The notes: generated from the sequence alone by a model not told the origin. A DNA stretch of 64,000 nt from Azorinus chamasolen (GCA_963576725.1 OY755240.1:56482633-56546632); one strand, 5' to 3'; positions 1 to 10,332 are shown, numbered from the stretch's first letter. Program-made: numbers and translations.

Positions 1-214
1 AGAATGACGATTTAATATACACATTTCTGCTTCTCTGAGGGTTATCGTGAATTCACTCCAAGTGTGCATTGTCAATAAATACAAACATAGAAATGGAGAA
101 TATTCTTTACAATTAAAAATTAAACAATGTGTCGGTCAAATAATAAATTTCAGTACCCTAAAAATGTTATGAGATATTCATGTGAATGGATAAAAAGGAA
201 GGTAGTGAGATATA

Positions 215-344
215 CACTAGAATGGCGGAAACTGTAGAATGTGATCTATACTATTTCGTAAGCAAACACAGCAGACCCAGATCAGATGGCTCCTTACTCT
301 GTTTGCAAAGACATAGAAAGGCCTATTTATGGAGCAAAGGGTTA
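215..344 (-). repeat. TTAA-A1 MITE, truncated
   Basis: Right part of an A1 element in reverse orientation: GCAGACCCAGATCAGATGG core, then GTTTGCAAAG and a GGAGCAAAGGGTTA end. The left half and one hairpin arm are lost. Confidence 0.7.
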
Positions 345-666
345 TGTAGGTCATTAGATAATGCACTTGAATGGAAAATAAGGTCTTGAGATATACACAA
401 GAATGGATAAAAAGGTCATGATATTAAATGAAAAAACAACTGTAAAGAAACCTGGCAAAAAGTGATTATCATTGATTGTAATGGAAATAAATCTTTATAC
501 ATGTATTCGACTGTTGTGAATTTTTTAAAGAAATCTATGTTCAGATCATGTGATAGTGTATGAGTTTTTTGTTTGATTGAGCGTTAATTATGAGACATGC
601 AATTATAATGTCAGTTTATGGAAAATTATTAAACCTTTGCCTGCTGAGTAATTGCTAAAGTTCTCA
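345..666. other. No recognisable feature
   Basis: AT-rich sequence without a coding signature, a hairpin core or a terminal repeat that I can recognise. A short stretch near 395-410 repeats the ATGGATAAAAAGG found near 187. Confidence 0.5.
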
Positions 667-899
667 TTAACCTTCTCCGTGTTCAATATTCATGTATTAA
701 GAAATAATGACGCCATGAATATTTATATGTTGAATTTTTTAATGTGAACTTTTCAAGTAAAAATTTTGCTTTGACAAAAACTGTCGAATCAGATTTATTT
801 CATGTCAAAAGCAAACAGATTAGACCCTGATCAGACAGCTCCTATAGGAGCCGTCTGATCTGAGTCTACTTGGTTTGCAAATGCGTGAAAAGGCATTAA
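667..899 (-). repeat. TTAA-A1 MITE
   Basis: Complete reversed A1 bounded by TTAA at both ends. The AATATTCATG...AAGAAATAATGA subterminal block, the ACTGTCGAATCAGAT block and a hairpin with CCTGATCAGACAGCTCC and its partner are visible. Confidence 0.85.
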
Positions 900-912
900 T
901 ACAATCGGAGTG

Positions 913-958
913 TCAAACAGTTTGGATCTGGATCAGACACAGAGTGGCAAACTGTTTG
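913..958. repeat. F-type hairpin fragment
   Basis: CAAACAGTTTGGATC followed by GATCAGAC and a GCAAACTGTTTG closure: the core of family F without its termini. Confidence 0.5.
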
Positions 959-1026
959 AAAAGGTAATAACCACAGATTTGCCACTAGCCTGCAAAGACT
1001 TATAAAGCTTCAAGTTTTTCAAGTTA

Positions 1027-1180
1027 TCCTTTACTCCATAAATATGTCATAACGTCAATGTCCATGTAAGAAATCATGATTATAAGCAAACAGAGCAGGC
1101 CCTGATCAGATGACTCCTACATCTGGGTCTACACTGTTTGCAATTGCATGAAGAAGCGTTTTTATGATGGAAAGCATTAA
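1027..1180 (-). repeat. TTAA-A1 MITE, decayed
   Basis: Reversed A1 with the central hairpin partly deleted; it ends in the TTAA (1177-1180) that also starts the next copy. Confidence 0.7.
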
Positions 1181-1365
1181 CGCCTTTGCAATACAGCAGA
1201 CTCAGATCAGACAGCTCCTACAGGAGCCGTCTGATCTGGGTCTGCTCTGTTTGATTATAGCATTAAAAAGATCTGTTTCTTCAGTTTCTGTCATGACCAA
1301 AATGTGCCATTATAAAAATGAATCCAATTAATATTCATTACACCATTATTTCATGGAGTAAAGGG
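1177..1365 (+). repeat. TTAA-A1 MITE
   Basis: Forward A1: GACTCAGATCAGACAGCTCC/GGAGCCGTCTGATCTGG hairpin, GATCTGTTTCTTCAGTTTCTG block, then ATTATTTCATGGAGTAAAGG terminus without a clear final TTAA. Confidence 0.75.
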
Positions 1366-1440
1366 GTATATTAAACAAAGTACTTTATAGTAGAAGAGTT
1401 TATACTTACAAATAAATTGCGCTTTATTTACCCTAATTGT

Positions 1441-1660
1441 TCAGACAAACAAATGCTAGGCAGTGGATCAGACACAGACAAAACTGTCTCTGTAGGAGGC
1501 AGTTTGATCGGAGTCGGCACTATGGAATTATGTAGATCTGATTCTACAGTTTCTGCCATGGCCACAAGATCCTGTTTTCATATGTCATTTCAAAAATTCG
1601 GCTAAAAGATAGTCATGATGTCATTATTTCTTACATAACATTCATGGGAGAAAGGGATAA
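1441..1660 (+). repeat. TTAA-A1 MITE, degenerate
   Basis: Diverged hairpin (GGATCAGACACAGAC), followed by well-kept GATCTGATTCTACAGTTTCTG and ATGATGTCATTATTTCTTAC blocks. Confidence 0.65.
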
Positions 1661-1949
1661 AGTAATGAAAATGGTTCTGGATTGATTTAGTCAGCTTTAC
1701 AGCTGTTTGAAGATGGGAGATTTGATGTCTGTATATAAAGGGTAAATATGTTTAATAGTGCAAATTGCACAGAAATTATTTATTTAGCACAGTTATTGGA
1801 TTTTCATTGTATTGTACATAAATGTGAAGATCTGAAGTTGTTGTTGTTAGTTAGGTAATGTTATTGAAATTTTGATATTGCTTGGATGACTAGAATCCTT
1901 TATGAATATCCATGTAAGAAATGATGATTGTATGAATATTAATTATCTA

Positions 1950-2148
1950 CAGTAGAACCCCTCTAATGCGACCACTTAATGAATAAACATGGGTATCTAT
2001 ATAAGCAGGTGGTTGCTTAATGCAGGACAAAAGTAATGCAGAAAGCTCCTGTAGGAGCTTTCTACATTACTTTTGTCCTGCATTAAGCCACCACCTGCCA
2101 TCCAGAATTATACCTCTTTCAGATGGTCATATTTAAGGGGTTTTATTG
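1950..2148. repeat. TA-C1 pogo-like MITE
   Basis: Near-complete C1: starts CAGTAGAACCCCTCTAATGC after TA, ends GGTTTTATTG before TA. The internal palindrome is GGTGGTTGCTTAATGCAGG...AAAGCTCC with its mirror. Terminal sequence and TA flanks fit pogo/Tigger-type elements. Confidence 0.85.
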
Positions 2149-2190
2149 TACTTATAATGGAATTATGAACAAGGTAAAAAAATTTGGCAT

Positions 2191-2201
2191 GCGTGTGTGT
2201 G

Positions 2202-2240
<39 letters not shown>
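2191..2240. repeat. (TG)n microsatellite
   Basis: About 50 bp of almost pure TG dinucleotides with one CA interruption near 2201. Confidence 0.95.
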
Positions 2241-2242
<2 letters not shown>

Positions 2243-2337
2243 ACAGTTTGCATATCAATAACTCTTTGCAAGCTAAGTACTTGCTGTCTGTAAAAAAAAT
2301 TGTCTGCCTTAACCATTTTCCTAAAATAAACACTTTT

Positions 2338-2556
2338 TCACCCCTTTGCAAACACAGTAGACCGAGATAAGATGGCTCTTGTATGACCAGGATCTGCTCT
2401 GTTTGCTTTATATGATATTATATAGATATGATTCTACAGTTTTTATCAAAGCAAGAAATTGCCTTGAAAATAAATTTTACATTGTAAAAATTCAGCTAAT
2501 AAATGTTCATGATGATGTCATTATTTCTTACATGAATATTCAACAGGGAAAACCGT
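2338..2556 (+). repeat. TTAA-A1 MITE, partial
   Basis: Starts inside the element at CCCTTTGCAAACACAGTAGACC; one hairpin arm is shortened. Ends TATTCAACAGGGAAAACCG just before the next copy. Confidence 0.7.
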
Positions 2557-2797
2557 AACCCTTTACTCCTTAAATACGCCTTTCTAGGCCATTGCAAACA
2601 GAGTAGACCCAGCTCAGATGACTCATGTAGGAGCCATCTCGTCAGGGTCTGCTCTGTTTGCTTATGAAATAATATAGATAATGGCTCTACAGTTTCTGCC
2701 ATGGCCAAATTTTCTGTGTTCATATACCATTATAAAAATGAACATGACTAATATTCATTACATCATTATTTCTTACATTAATATTCATGAAGTAAAG
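2557..2797 (+). repeat. TTAA-A1 MITE
   Basis: AACCCTTTACTCCTTAAATACG start, CCCAGCTCAGATGACTC/GAGCCATCTCGTCAGGG hairpin, CTACAGTTTCTGCCATGGCC block, and ATATTCATGAAGTAAAG end. Confidence 0.8.
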
Positions 2798-2871
2798 AAT
2801 GGAGTTGATTTTCAGAATTCATGGTCAGAATATTTGGATCCAGCCTGTTTACATAGGAAATCATGAATACC

Positions 2872-3090
2872 TTAACCCATTACCTCATAGGCTATTTTTA
2901 GATCCATCCTCTTTGAATAAATCTACTGAAAAGAAGCATTTACTAGAGAAAAGGAAACTGTTAGAATTGTGTAGTTTTGAAATTATTTTTATAAATAGAG
3001 CATTTGCTCCAATGGAGCAAATGCTTTATTTGTCACAATGGTTTCAAGAAGTGACTTATACAGAGGCGTCAATATAAGGGAATGGGTCAA
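2872..3090 (+). repeat. TTAA-B MITE
   Basis: TTAACCCATTACCTCATAGG start, AATAAATCTACTGAAAAG block, a palindrome around GAGCATTTGCTCCAATGGAG, TGTCACAATGGTTTC, and AAGGGAATGGG end. Confidence 0.85.
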
Positions 3091-3130
3091 TAGTGTGAAA
3101 GAGTAAATGAATTAGCCCTTGTAGCTATGA

Positions 3131-3336
3131 TTAAACCCATTCCCACATATGGATGCCTTTTGACACCTCTGTAAAAGTCACTTTTTGTAACCATTGTGAT
3201 AAATAGAGCATTTGCTCCATAGGAGCAAATGCTCTATTTATCACAATGGTTTCAAAACTACACAATTCTAAAATGCTTTTCAGTAAATTTATACAAAGAG
3301 GTTAGATCTAAAAAAAAAAAAAAAAAGCCTATGAGG
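3131..3336 (-). repeat. TTAA-B MITE with poly(A) expansion
   Basis: Reverse B, hairpin GAGCATTTGCTCC/GGAGCAAATGCTC. The normal ATCTAAAAATAGCC block is expanded to about 17 A residues at 3310-3327. Confidence 0.85.
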
Positions 3337-3429
3337 TTAAAACAATAGAGACCTCAGACATTATAATGCTTTTTGTACTGATCAGAGGTCTTGAGCGATT
3401 ATGCCTCACTGTAATATGGTCATACACCC

Positions 3430-3637
3430 TGTACCGCATAGATACGCCTTTTGACATCTTTGCAAATAGAATAGACCTTTATCAGACGACTCCAGGAGAA
3501 GCCATCTGATCAGGGTCTGACTGTTTGCTTAACCCATTATAACTATTTTGTCTATAAACATTCAGTAGGTATTGAAATTTGAAATAAACATATAACAGGG
3601 AGATGGTTAATGGTCGCTTAACACAGGTTGTACTGTA
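3430..3637 (+). repeat. A2 MITE abutting a C4 end
   Basis: A2-type right flank (CTATAAACATTCAGTAGG, ATTGAAATTTGAAATAAAC) follows an imperfect A hairpin. Directly after GGTTAATGG comes CGCTTAACACAGGTTGTACTG, a lone right end of a C4 element. Confidence 0.65.
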
Positions 3638-3980
3638 ACATTAATCTGATTCTACAGTTTCTGCAATAGCTTTACTCTTGTATTTGTTACAAATAATTTC
3701 TTATTGTCTGAAATTGTATTCATTTTTTGACCAATGGACAACAGTAAACCTATAATTCTTTTTGAAAATTGAAGTAGGGGAGGGATGTTAAAAGTATTCT
3801 CAACTACAGCTCTTCTGTCTCAGTGTTACAAGTCTTTTGCTGATTTCCTTGTTCTTTTATTTGTGTTCAGTGCAATTCAAGCTGAGTCTGTTTTAATTGT
3901 AGTTAGTGTTAGTTGTTGTTTTTTTGTTATTGCAGTAAAGCTTCTCTAAAGCAACTTTTTGAAAGTCTAATAGTCAGGTT
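3638..3980. other. No recognisable feature
   Basis: Apart from a 26-bp echo of the A1 block CTGATTCTACAGTTTCTGC near 3645, nothing repeat-like or coding was seen. Confidence 0.5.
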
Positions 3981-4229
3981 TTAACCCTGTCCACGTTCAG
4001 TATTCATGTAAGAAATAATGACAACATGAATATTTATTAGCTATTTGTTTTTGTACTGTAAACATGCATGGGACTTTTTTGCTTTGACAAAACAGGTAGA
4101 ATCAGATCTATTCCATGTCAAAAGCAAACAGAGCAGACCCTGATCAGATGGCTCCTACAGGAGCTGATCTGGGTTAACCCTGTTTTCGAAAAATGTGTGA
4201 AATAGTGTTTATATGAGGGAACAGGTTAA
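3981..4229 (-). repeat. TTAA-A1 MITE
   Basis: TTAACCCTGTCCACGTTCAG start, ATTCATGTAAGAAATAATGA block, CCTGATCAGATGGCTCC hairpin with a shortened second arm, AGGGAACAGGTTAA end. Confidence 0.8.
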
Positions 4230-4232
4230 GAT

Positions 4233-4312
4233 AGAGTGGTAGCTTAATGCAGGAGGAAATACAAGCAGAGACTTTCAGCATTACTTCTGTAAACAGCTAC
4301 TTGCTTTTAAAT
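4233..4312. repeat. C-type MITE remnant
   Basis: Middle of a TA-C element only: GTGGTAGCTTAATGCAGG, then TTTCAGCATTACTTCTG and AGCTACTTGC. Both termini are missing. Confidence 0.5.
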
Positions 4313-4324
4313 GCTTGATATTCA

Positions 4325-4531
4325 CGTAATGATCAAACAAGAGAAGACCCAGATCAGACAACTCCAGTAGGAGACATCTGATCCGAGCTCTGTTTGCTTA
4401 TGGAATAATAAAGATATTGTTCTACAGTTCCTGCCAAGACTAACAATTCATATGTTCATATATCATTATAAAAATTATCATATTCATGCTGTCATTATTT
4501 CTTACATGAATATTCATGGAGTAAAGCGTTA
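4325..4531 (+). repeat. TTAA-A1 MITE
   Basis: Lacks the first 40 bp. Hairpin CCCAGATCAGACAACTCC with AGGAGACATCTGATCC, ending ATTCATGGAGTAAAGCG-TTAA. Confidence 0.75.
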
Positions 4532-4711
4532 ACTCTTTACTCCATAGATACACCTTTCTATGCCTGATCTGGGTCTGCTCTGTTTGCTTATGAAATAATA
4601 CAGATATGATTCTACAGTTTCTATCATCTCATGTCTATGTGCCATTATAAAACTAATCCATATTCATGATGTTATTATTTCTTACATGAACATTCATGGA
4701 GTAAATGGTTA
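4529..4711 (+). repeat. TTAA-A1 MITE, one hairpin arm deleted
   Basis: TTAACTCTTTACTCCATAG start. The left hairpin arm is missing (CTATGCC joins CTGATCTGGGTCTGCTC directly), the right part is complete, ending GTAAATGGTTAA. Confidence 0.75.
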
Positions 4712-4799
4712 AGGAGGTTCTTCTGTTTGCACAATAAAGCCTCTGTACAACTACCACCAATATGAGCTCTGATTCTGGGTATTGAAAGCAGGTGGTAGC

Positions 4800-5030
4800 T
4801 TAACCCTTTCTTCCATAAATACGCATTTCTACGCCTCTGTAAAAGTCACTTTTTGAAACCATTGTGATAAATAGAGCATTTGCTCCTTAGGAGCAAATGC
4901 TCTATTTATCACAATGGTTTCAAAACTGCAAAATTCTAAAAAAAATTCCTTTTCTCTAGTTAATGCTCCTTTTCGGTAGATTTATTGAAAGAGGTTGGAT
5001 CTAAAAGTAGCCAATGAGGGAATGGGTTAA
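4800..5030 (-). repeat. TTAA-B MITE
   Basis: Complete reverse B with TTAA at 4800-4803 and 5027-5030. Left flank GCAGGTGGTAGC is the core of a C1 remnant (about 4715-4803), so the insertion used the TTAA of its GCTTAATGC motif. Confidence 0.88.
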
Positions 5031-5288
5031 CCGTTTACCTGATAGAAACACCATTAATGTCTGTGCAAACAGAGTAAACCCAGATGAGACGACTCCTTTA
5101 GGAGCTTTCTGATCAGGAGCTGCTCTGTTTGCTTATGGAATTATATAGATCTGATTCTACAGTTTCTGCAATGGCCAAGAAACCCTGTGTTCATATACCA
5201 TTATAAAAATCCTGCTAATGGATATTTGTGATGTCAGTATTTGTTACATGATTTATGATGAATATTGATTAGTTAAGTTAAAGGGTTA
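5027..5288 (+). repeat. TTAA-A1 MITE sharing TTAA with B
   Basis: Starts in the same TTAA that ends the preceding B. Hairpin CCCAGATGAGACGACTCC/GGAGCTTTCTGATCAGG; end AAAGGGTTAG. Confidence 0.82.
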
Positions 5289-5343
5289 GTGCTTGATGAA
5301 ATTCAATGTGAAATCTCCAGTCAGAGCATTTTTTGTGATTCAT

Positions 5344-5592
5344 TTAACCCTTTCTTTCATATAAACACATGTTCACGCATTTGCGAACAGAGTAGACCCA
5401 GATCAGATGGCTCCTTTAGGAGCCATCTGATCAGAGTCTGTGCTGTTTGCTTTTTACATGATATCGATCTGGTTCTACAGTTTTTGTCAAAGCAAAGCAA
5501 TTCCTTGAAAGTTTTATATTATAGAAATAAAGTTAATAAATATTCATGATGTCAAAATTTCTTATATGAATATTTATGGAGTAAAAGGTTAA
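5344..5592 (+). repeat. TTAA-A1 MITE
   Basis: Full length: TTAACCCTTTCTTTCATATA, stem CCCAGATCAGATGGCTCC TT/TAGGAGCCATCTGATCAGAG, AGTTAATAAATATTCATGAT block, AAAAGGTTAA end. Confidence 0.88.
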
Positions 5593-5777
5593 GGAGATTT
5601 GCTGTATGTATGTATAAGACTTAAGTCAATATAAAATAAAGGTTTTTATACCAGTGTTTTTATGCCTTTATTGTCAATTAGCCGCCTGTAAGTCCTTATT
5701 TACATATTTATCCTGATTTATGTCAACATTTTAACAGATTAATATTGGTGGGTCATAGGTTAGACTATAAATAAGTC

Positions 5778-6006
5778 TTAACCCATTCCCCCATAGGCTA
5801 TTTTTAGACCCATTCTCTTTTAATAAATCTACCGAAAAGGAGCATTTACTAGAGAAAAGGAAAATGTTAGAATTGTGTAGTATTGAAACCATTGTGATAA
5901 AAAGAGCATTTGCTCCATAGGAGCAAATGCTCTATTTATCACAATGGTTTCAAGAATTGACTATTACAGAGGCGTAGAAACGTGTATTTATTGAGGAAAG
6001 GGTTAA
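5778..6006 (+). repeat. TTAA-B MITE
   Basis: Full-length B, TTAACCCATTCCCCCATAGG to GGAAAGGGTTAA, hairpin apex GCTCCATAGGAGC. Its right terminus carries ACGTGTATTTATTGAGG instead of the GAGGGAATGGG end seen at 3076. Confidence 0.88.
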
Positions 6007-6037
6007 TTCCATATCATATGCTTGTACTGTTGGTTGT

Positions 6038-7667
6038 TTAACCCTTTACCTGTTGATTATTATACCCCCGTTTTGAAAAAATGGGGGTATATTGCTTTGC
6101 ACATGTCGGTCGGTCTGTCGGTCGGTCGGTATATCGATTGTTTCCGAACGATAACTAATAAACGACTTGGCATAGAATCTTCAAACTTCCTGTGGTGGTT
6201 GGTCATGACAAGTACATGACATCTATTGTTTTTTTCAGGTCACTAGGTCAAAGGTCAAGGTCACCATGACCTAAAATGGTGAAATAGTTTCCGATCAATA
6301 ACTGCTCAAGGGTTTGGCTTGGGATCTTCAAACTTGCTGTGGTGGTTGGTCATGACCACTAGATGACCACTATTGTTTTTGAGGTCACTAGGTCAAAGGT
6401 CAAGGTCACAATGACCTTAACTGGTTAAATGGTTTCCGATCAATAATTGCTCAAGGGTTTCGCTTAGAATCTTCAAACTTGCTGTGGAAGTTGGTAATGA
6501 CCACTAGATGACCCCTATTGTTTTTCAGGTCACTAGGTCAAAGGTCAAGGTCACCATGACCTTAACTGGTAAAATGCTTTCTGATCAATAACTGCTCAAG
6601 GGTTTGGCTTAGGATCTTCAAATTTGCTTAGGTGGCTGGTCATGACAACTAGATGACCCCTATTGTTTTTTAGGTCAAAGGTCAAGGTCACCATGACCTT
6701 AACTAGTTAAATGGTTTCCGATCAATACCTGCTCAAGGGTTTGGCTTAGAATCTTCAAAGTTGCTGTGGTAGTTGGTCATGACAACTGGATGACCCCTAT
6801 TGTTTTTGAGGTCACAAGGTCAAGGTCACCATGACCTTAACTGGTAAAATGGTTTCTGATCAATAACTGCTCAAGGGTTTGGCTTAGAAACTTCAAACTT
6901 GCTGCAGTAGTTGGTCATGACCACTGGATGACCCCTATCGTTTTTGAGGTCACTAGGTCAAAGGTCAAGGTCACCATGACCTTAACTGGTAAAATGGTTT
7001 CTGATCAATAACTGCTCAAGGGTTTGGCTTAGGATCTTCAAATTTGCTTAGGTGGTTGGTCATGACAACTAGATTTCCCCTATTGTTTTTGAGGTCACTA
7101 GATCAAAGGTCAAGGTCACCATGACATTAACTGGTGAAATGGTTTCCAATCAATAACTGTTCAAGGGTTTGGCTTAGGATCTTCAAACTTGCTGTGGTTG
7201 TTGGTCATGACAACCAGATGACCCCTATAGTTGCTGAGGTCATTAGGTCAAAGGTCAAGGTCACCATGACCTTAACTTGTGAAATGTTTTCAGATCAATA
7301 AATCAGTGGTTTGACTTAGGATCTTCAAAGTTGATGTTGTGTTAGTCATGACCCCTAGATGACCTCTATAGTTGAGGTCACTAGATCAAAGGTCATGGGG
7401 TCTGTGGGGTGGTATACAGGTTTTACAAACATCTCTTGTTTGGGTAAGAAATGATGATATCATTAATATTAATGAGCTGAATTATTTAACAGCATTATTA
7501 ACAATTAGGCATTTTTGACTGTGACAGAAAGTGTTGAATCAGAGCTACATAATTCCTTCAGCAAGCAGAGCAGACCCTGATCAGATGGCTACTATAGGAG
7601 TCATATGATCTGGGTCTACTTTGTTTGCAAATGCGTGAGCAGAAATTTGTATGAGGGAAAGTGTTAA
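6038..7667 (-). repeat. TTAA-A1 MITE split by a pearl-like element
   Basis: Left piece TTAACCCTTTACCTGTTGAT (6038) and right piece GTAAGAAATGATGATATCAT onwards (about 7444) join into one reversed A1 with hairpin CCTGATCAGATGGCTAC. Ends TTAA 7664-7667. Confidence 0.85.
6060..7443 (+). mobile_element. Pearl-like tandem-core element 1
   Basis: Begins with a stem ATACCCCC/GGGGGTAT (6060-6091), then a CGGT-type microsatellite (6108-6133), then nine tandem units about 143 bp apart (AGGTCACTAGGTC-like starts near 6238, 6382, 6528, 6672, 6810, 6948, 7092, 7238, 7374), ending ACATCTCTTGTTT. Hairpin, tetranucleotide tract, tandem core and a short 3' end is the plan of bivalve pearl elements, which have been grouped with non-autonomous Helentrons; membership here is inferred. 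No protein is encoded. Each unit carries AGGTCAAAGGTCAAGGTCA, see findings. Confidence 0.8.
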
Positions 7668-7903
7668 CCTTTCACCTAATAGAAACACCTGATCATGCCT
7701 TGTTCATCTAAGAACATATTAGACACAGATCAGATGGATCCTGTTCAGGGTCTGCTCTATTTGCTTAATATGAAATAATGGAGATATAATTCTACTGTTT
7801 CTGCCAAAGCCAGAAATACATGTATACCGTTATAAAGTCTGCTGATAAATCCTCATGATGTCGTTATTTCTTAGATAAATATTCATGTGGAAAAATATTA
7901 ATC
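7664..7903 (+). repeat. TTAA-A1 MITE, decayed
   Basis: Shares TTAA 7664-7667 with the previous element. The right hairpin arm is shortened; the flank ATGATGTCGTTATTTCTTAG is kept. Confidence 0.75.
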
Positions 7904-7913
7904 ATTTTTTGAC

Positions 7914-8109
7914 TTAAACCTTTACTCCATAAAAATGACTTTCTACGCCTTTGCAAACAGATTAGACCCAGACCAGACGGCTCAGGGTCTGCTCTGTTTG
8001 CTTATGGAATAATATACATGTAGATCTGAATTTACAGCTTCTACTTAAGTAAAAATCCCATATATGCCATTTTAAAAATAATCTAATTAATAATGAGGTA
8101 AATTGTTAA
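7914..8109 (+). repeat. TTAA-A1 MITE, internal deletions
   Basis: TTAAACCTTTACTCCATAAA start; hairpin reduced (CAGACGGCTCAGGGTCTGC); ends AATGAGGTAAATTGTTAA. Confidence 0.75.
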
Positions 8110-8136
8110 TGTCCTATTTTTGCCATCTTTAGTTAA

Positions 8137-8386
8137 TTAACCCTTCGCTTGCTAATCGCGTCAATATACATACCTGTAAATAGTGAAGACCCAGATGAGA
8201 CAGCTCCTGCAGGAGCTGTCTCATCAGGGTCTGCACTATTTACAAGTTGATTGTGCAACCAGTGCACTCCACAGCAGTGATTGCACAGCGCAATACTTGT
8301 ACACAGTGAAGGTATATGTAATTATACAACAGGTCATGGGTAAAGAAGGAGAAATATATTTTAAAATTCAGCAAGCGAAGGGTTAA
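8137..8386 (-). repeat. TTAA-D MITE
   Basis: Full-length D, TTAACCCTTCGCTTGCTAAT to GCAAGCGAAGGGTTAA. Hairpin: GAAGACCCAGATGAGACAGC, apex CTCCTGCAGGAG, mirror with CATCAGGGTCTGCAC. A 67-codon frame at 8183-8386 recurs in other D copies but shows no gene-like feature. Confidence 0.92.
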
Positions 8387-8443
8387 CATACCTATGCCCG
8401 GGATTCGCATATAGAAGAACTCTGACTTGAGTTCCATAGTTCT

Positions 8444-8940
8444 TTAACCCTTTACATACATGTACCTGAAGGAAACACATTTGCAAACAGAGCAGACCCA
8501 GATAAGATGGTTCCTGTTTGCCATTGCAAACAGAACAGACTCAGATCAGACGGCCCATGTTTGCTTATGGAATATTGTAAATGTAGATCTAATTCTACTG
8601 GATCTACCACAGTCAATAATTTATTTATTTATTATACCACATTTATATAGCGCTCTTTTCACACAGGATATGTGCATTCAAAAGCGCTTCACATACATAC
8701 ATTTTATATACAAAACAGGGTATATTCAATGCGTAATTATAGAACATTTAAAATAAAATATATTTAAGACTCATATATAGATAAGAATAATAATAAAAAA
8801 TAATTTATTTAAAGCATAGGTATACCAACTGCATCCTTTCCGTAAGTTTACCCATTATCCATGCACAATTATAACAGCATTCAGCTAATACCTACTCATG
8901 ATGTTATTTCTTAGATAATTATTCAGGAGGTAACAGGTTA
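8444..8940 (+). repeat. TTAA-A1 MITE with an internal insertion
   Basis: A1 start at TTAACCCTTTACATACATG, an irregular doubled hairpin region (two GCAAACAGA...CAGACTC/CCC blocks), then a foreign block (8628-8870), then the normal A1 right end ending GGTAACAGGTTAA. Confidence 0.7.
8628..8870 (+). repeat. Unclassified insert with TATATAGCGC motif
   Basis: Contains ATTTATATAGCGCTCTTTTC and AAAGCGCTTCACATACA. Blocks like this occur as dispersed repeats in many invertebrate genomes; I cannot assign a class. Exact borders unclear. Confidence 0.45.
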
Positions 8941-9116
8941 ATGTGCCAAATGTAAAACTGATATATTGTCACATTATTCTGATACAAAACCAACCAATCC
9001 AAGACTTATCTGAATACGCTGAGTGAGAGAGCCACTAGTACTACATGTATTAGTAATAATTATCTTTACTATTAACTGCCCGGGGATCGAACCTGCCACT
9101 GCTGAAAGCAAACACC
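8941..9116 (-). repeat. tRNA-derived SINE fragment
   Basis: On the minus strand 9060-9090 reads GGCAGGTTCGATCCCCGGGC, a good Pol III B box with T-arm-like context. No A box upstream, so the head is truncated by the next A1. The body down to 8941 would be SINE tail; class unknown. Confidence 0.5.
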
Positions 9117-9362
9117 TAACATTTCACTTATAATACTTGCTTTTTTGCATGCCTTTGCAAACAGTAGATCCAGATCAGACGGCTCCTATAGGAGCCGTTA
9201 GGTCAGGGTCTGCTGTGTTTGCTTTATTTAAAACCATAATAGATCTGCCTCTCCAGTTTCTAACAATACCAATAATTCATGTGTACATATTCTATTATAC
9301 AAATTCAGCTAGTAAATATTCATGATGTCATTATTTCTTACATGCATATTGAACAGGGGAAT
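9116..9362 (+). repeat. TTAA-A1 MITE
   Basis: Hairpin TCCAGATCAGACGGCTCCTA/TAGGAGCCGTTAGGTCAGGG, then CAGCTAGTAAATATTCATGA and a CATATTGAACAGGGGAA end. Confidence 0.8.
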
Positions 9363-9444
9363 GTTCAGTTGACTGGGTTGTGCAGGTGGTTAGTATAGTT
9401 TTGAGCTGCAGTCAAATCGAAGGCTGAAGTACAAAATGTTGTAA

Positions 9445-9673
9445 TTAACCCTTTCCTCCATTGGCTATTTCTAAACCCAGCCTCTTTGAATAAATCTACC
9501 GAAAAGGAACATTAACTAGAGAAAAGGAAAATTTTAAAATTATGTAATTTTGAAACCATTGTGATAAATAGAGCATTTGCTCCTATGGAGCAAATGCTCT
9601 ATTTACCACAATGTTATCAAGAAGTGACTTTTACAGAAGCGTAGAAAGGCGTATTTATGGAGGAAAGGGTTAA
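9445..9673 (+). repeat. TTAA-B MITE
   Basis: Full length with TTAA at both ends; apex GCTCCTATGGAGC. Confidence 0.9.
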
Positions 9674-9678
9674 AGTAA

Positions 9679-9822
9679 TTAACTCTTTCGCCACCAGAAA
9701 ACAACTCATAAGGTTTCCTGCAACGGACGAATCTGTGATTACCATTGCAAAAATTTTGGATCCAGATGACAGAAGAAATGAAGGAAAGTCCACTCCGAAA
9801 CTTAAAGCAGACGACATTACTT
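9679..9822 (+). repeat. TTAA-F MITE, partial
   Basis: TTAACTCTTTCGCCACCAG start, TTTTGGATCCAGATGACAG half hairpin, AAGCAGACGACATTAC block. The second hairpin arm is lost. Confidence 0.6.
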
Positions 9823-10004
9823 TCAGACTTTTTTTTGGAGGGAGAGGGGATTCTTTTCAATTCTCAGAGTAACTTTCTTCCCTTTTCTTTTCTATAAATG
9901 GTGACAATGTGATCTTAATGAGAGCTAGGATTGCTTGGTACCTCGTTTGGATCCAGGATGTTATCGAAGGTTATCACAAAGTGTTCCTATACAGTGTATA
10001 TATA

Positions 10005-10197
10005 CAGTAAAATCCATCTAAACCAGAAATCTAGTTGAGAAGAATAGACAGATGGCTGCTTAATGAAGGATGAAAGTCATACAGAAAGCTCCTAGGGGAG
10101 CTTTCTGCACGACTTTCACCCTGCAATAAGCTGCTACCTGTCTCCAAAACCGATATTTATACTAAATTAAACGTCCGGTTTAGAGAAGTTTTACTGA
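10005..10197 (+). repeat. TA-C3 pogo-like MITE
   Basis: CAGTAAAATCCATCTAAACC start, hairpin GGATGAAAGTCATACAGAAA-GCTCC, GTCCGGTTTAGAGAAGTTTT-ACTG end. Confidence 0.85.
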
Positions 10198-10332
10198 AGT
10201 CACTTTTGTACGGAATCGCCGAGCAAAACTGGGTTGGGGACAGTGCATGAAGGGATTTCCTATCTAGCGTGGTAACCTGTTCAACGTCTGCTTTCGCCTA
10301 CAAAATTATCGTCTGCTTTACTTCACAATATA

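Noticed and set aside
8183..8386. A 67-68 codon frame starting MKTQMRQLLQ that recurs in seven D copies (8183, 22758, 25668, 30945, 43184, 50321, 62638)
   Set aside because: It runs from the hairpin to the terminal TTAA, uses the TAA of that site as its stop, and shows conservation of all positions alike, as expected of young copies. No domain wording; not a gene.
9040..9120. A tRNA gene on the minus strand
   Set aside because: Only a B box is present; no A box, acceptor stem or anticodon arm can be drawn. Kept as SINE fragment.
9657..9872. A 71-codon frame with globular-looking text (KVINSFATRKQLIRFPATDE)
   Set aside because: Spans the junction of B and F MITEs; both halves are explained by repeat consensus.
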